A stretch of DNA of 64,000 nt from Chitinophagaceae bacterium (GTDB lineage Bacteria > Bacteroidota > Bacteroidia > Chitinophagales > Chitinophagaceae), in the NCBI GenBank assembly GCA_023957125.1, contig JAMLHL010000009.1, forward strand, positions 1-64,000, written 5' to 3'. This document shows, in pieces, positions 63,837 to 64,000 of this stretch. Position numbers and translations under genes: made by a program. Position 1 is the stretch's first letter. The number at the start of each line of letters is the position of its first letter. Below the pieces are notes generated by a model that saw only the letters and a list, made by a program, of their open reading frames with translations, did no database searches and was not told the origin of the DNA.

Positions 63837-64000
63837 ATAACTATCCTGATAAGGAGCTGTCTATGGATCAATTCTTAACAGTTGTGGCAATACACTTCTT
63901 AGTTTCGGGTTTCACTATTTGGAACTAATAAATTTGACTGCTTGTGAATTCGGCGCAACGAAATATATCAATGATTATTTGGAAAACTAATTTTTATGAA

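Noticed and set aside
63837..64000. Possible start of a further gene at the window end
   Set aside because: Only an ATG at 63996 and two codons are visible, which cannot be judged.

Overview
The window reads as a chromosomal segment of a Bacteroidota bacterium, most likely of the Chitinophagaceae. Grounds: several genes carry the Bacteroidota promoter form TTTG-N19-21-TAnnTTTG; the gene set includes DUF2027/Smr, a DUF6728-like small protein, a fused malic enzyme-phosphotransacetylase, and an XRE-S24 regulator; short AT-rich leaders and no strong Shine-Dalgarno sites. No rRNA, tRNA, CRISPR array or complete insertion sequence was seen.

Region 1 (1-13.6 kb, all minus strand) is a respiratory nitrate reduction module. 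Read in its own direction it runs: four-cysteine Crp/Fnr regulator, hairpin, long dyad, membrane-anchored dihaem cytochrome c, narG, narH, narJ, narI, an unknown three-segment membrane protein, hemerythrin-like protein, NarK with an extra domain of about 100 residues, a TDT/SLAC1-type channel, moaA and the start of moeA. Together these give molybdenum-cofactor synthesis, the membrane nitrate reductase, a probable electron carrier, nitrate/nitrite transport, probable NO/oxygen protection and a redox sensor.

Region 2 (13.7-44.2 kb) is mostly housekeeping on both strands: proB-proA and, apart from them, proC; uxaB; Smr/DUF2027; lpxB-membrane protein-surE; an XRE-S24 repressor with a candidate operator over its own promoter; maeB; M1 aminopeptidase; a thermonuclease-like lipoprotein; a CoA-transferase/hydrolase; an O-methyltransferase; a glucosaminidase with LysM repeats; a VWA protein; an ABC ATPase; a PduO-type adenosyltransferase; DUF1080; arsR; an RRM RNA-binding protein with a long leader; and a FabH-like ketosynthase. 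Between them lie two REP-like palindrome families, one flanking a frame-broken REP-associated (Y1) transposase, a degenerate repeat tract, and a remnant of a sugar MFS transporter.

Region 3 (44.2-63.8 kb) is a catabolic locus: a divergent FadR-type regulator, then about 18 kb of co-directional genes behind one good promoter with a FadR-type operator at the predicted start of transcription. It encodes five Asp-box (BNR/sialidase-like) secreted proteins (the last with a frameshift), a Tat-type protein of unknown function, a beta-helix protein, a NanM-like Kelch mutarotase fused to a YVTN propeller, an SGNH esterase, an aspartoacylase-type deacylase, two SDR dehydrogenases, a threonine-synthase-like PLP enzyme, an N-acetylneuraminate-lyase-family aldolase, RidA, an M81 (MlrC-like) hydrolase, an SMP-30-type lactonase and an aldo/keto reductase remnant. 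The set suggests outer release of an acidic, N-acylated or amino-acylated sugar and its inner breakdown. The substrate is not fixed by the sequence, and no SusC/SusD, inner-membrane permease or sugar kinase lies in the window. This locus and the NarK insertion are the most interesting parts.
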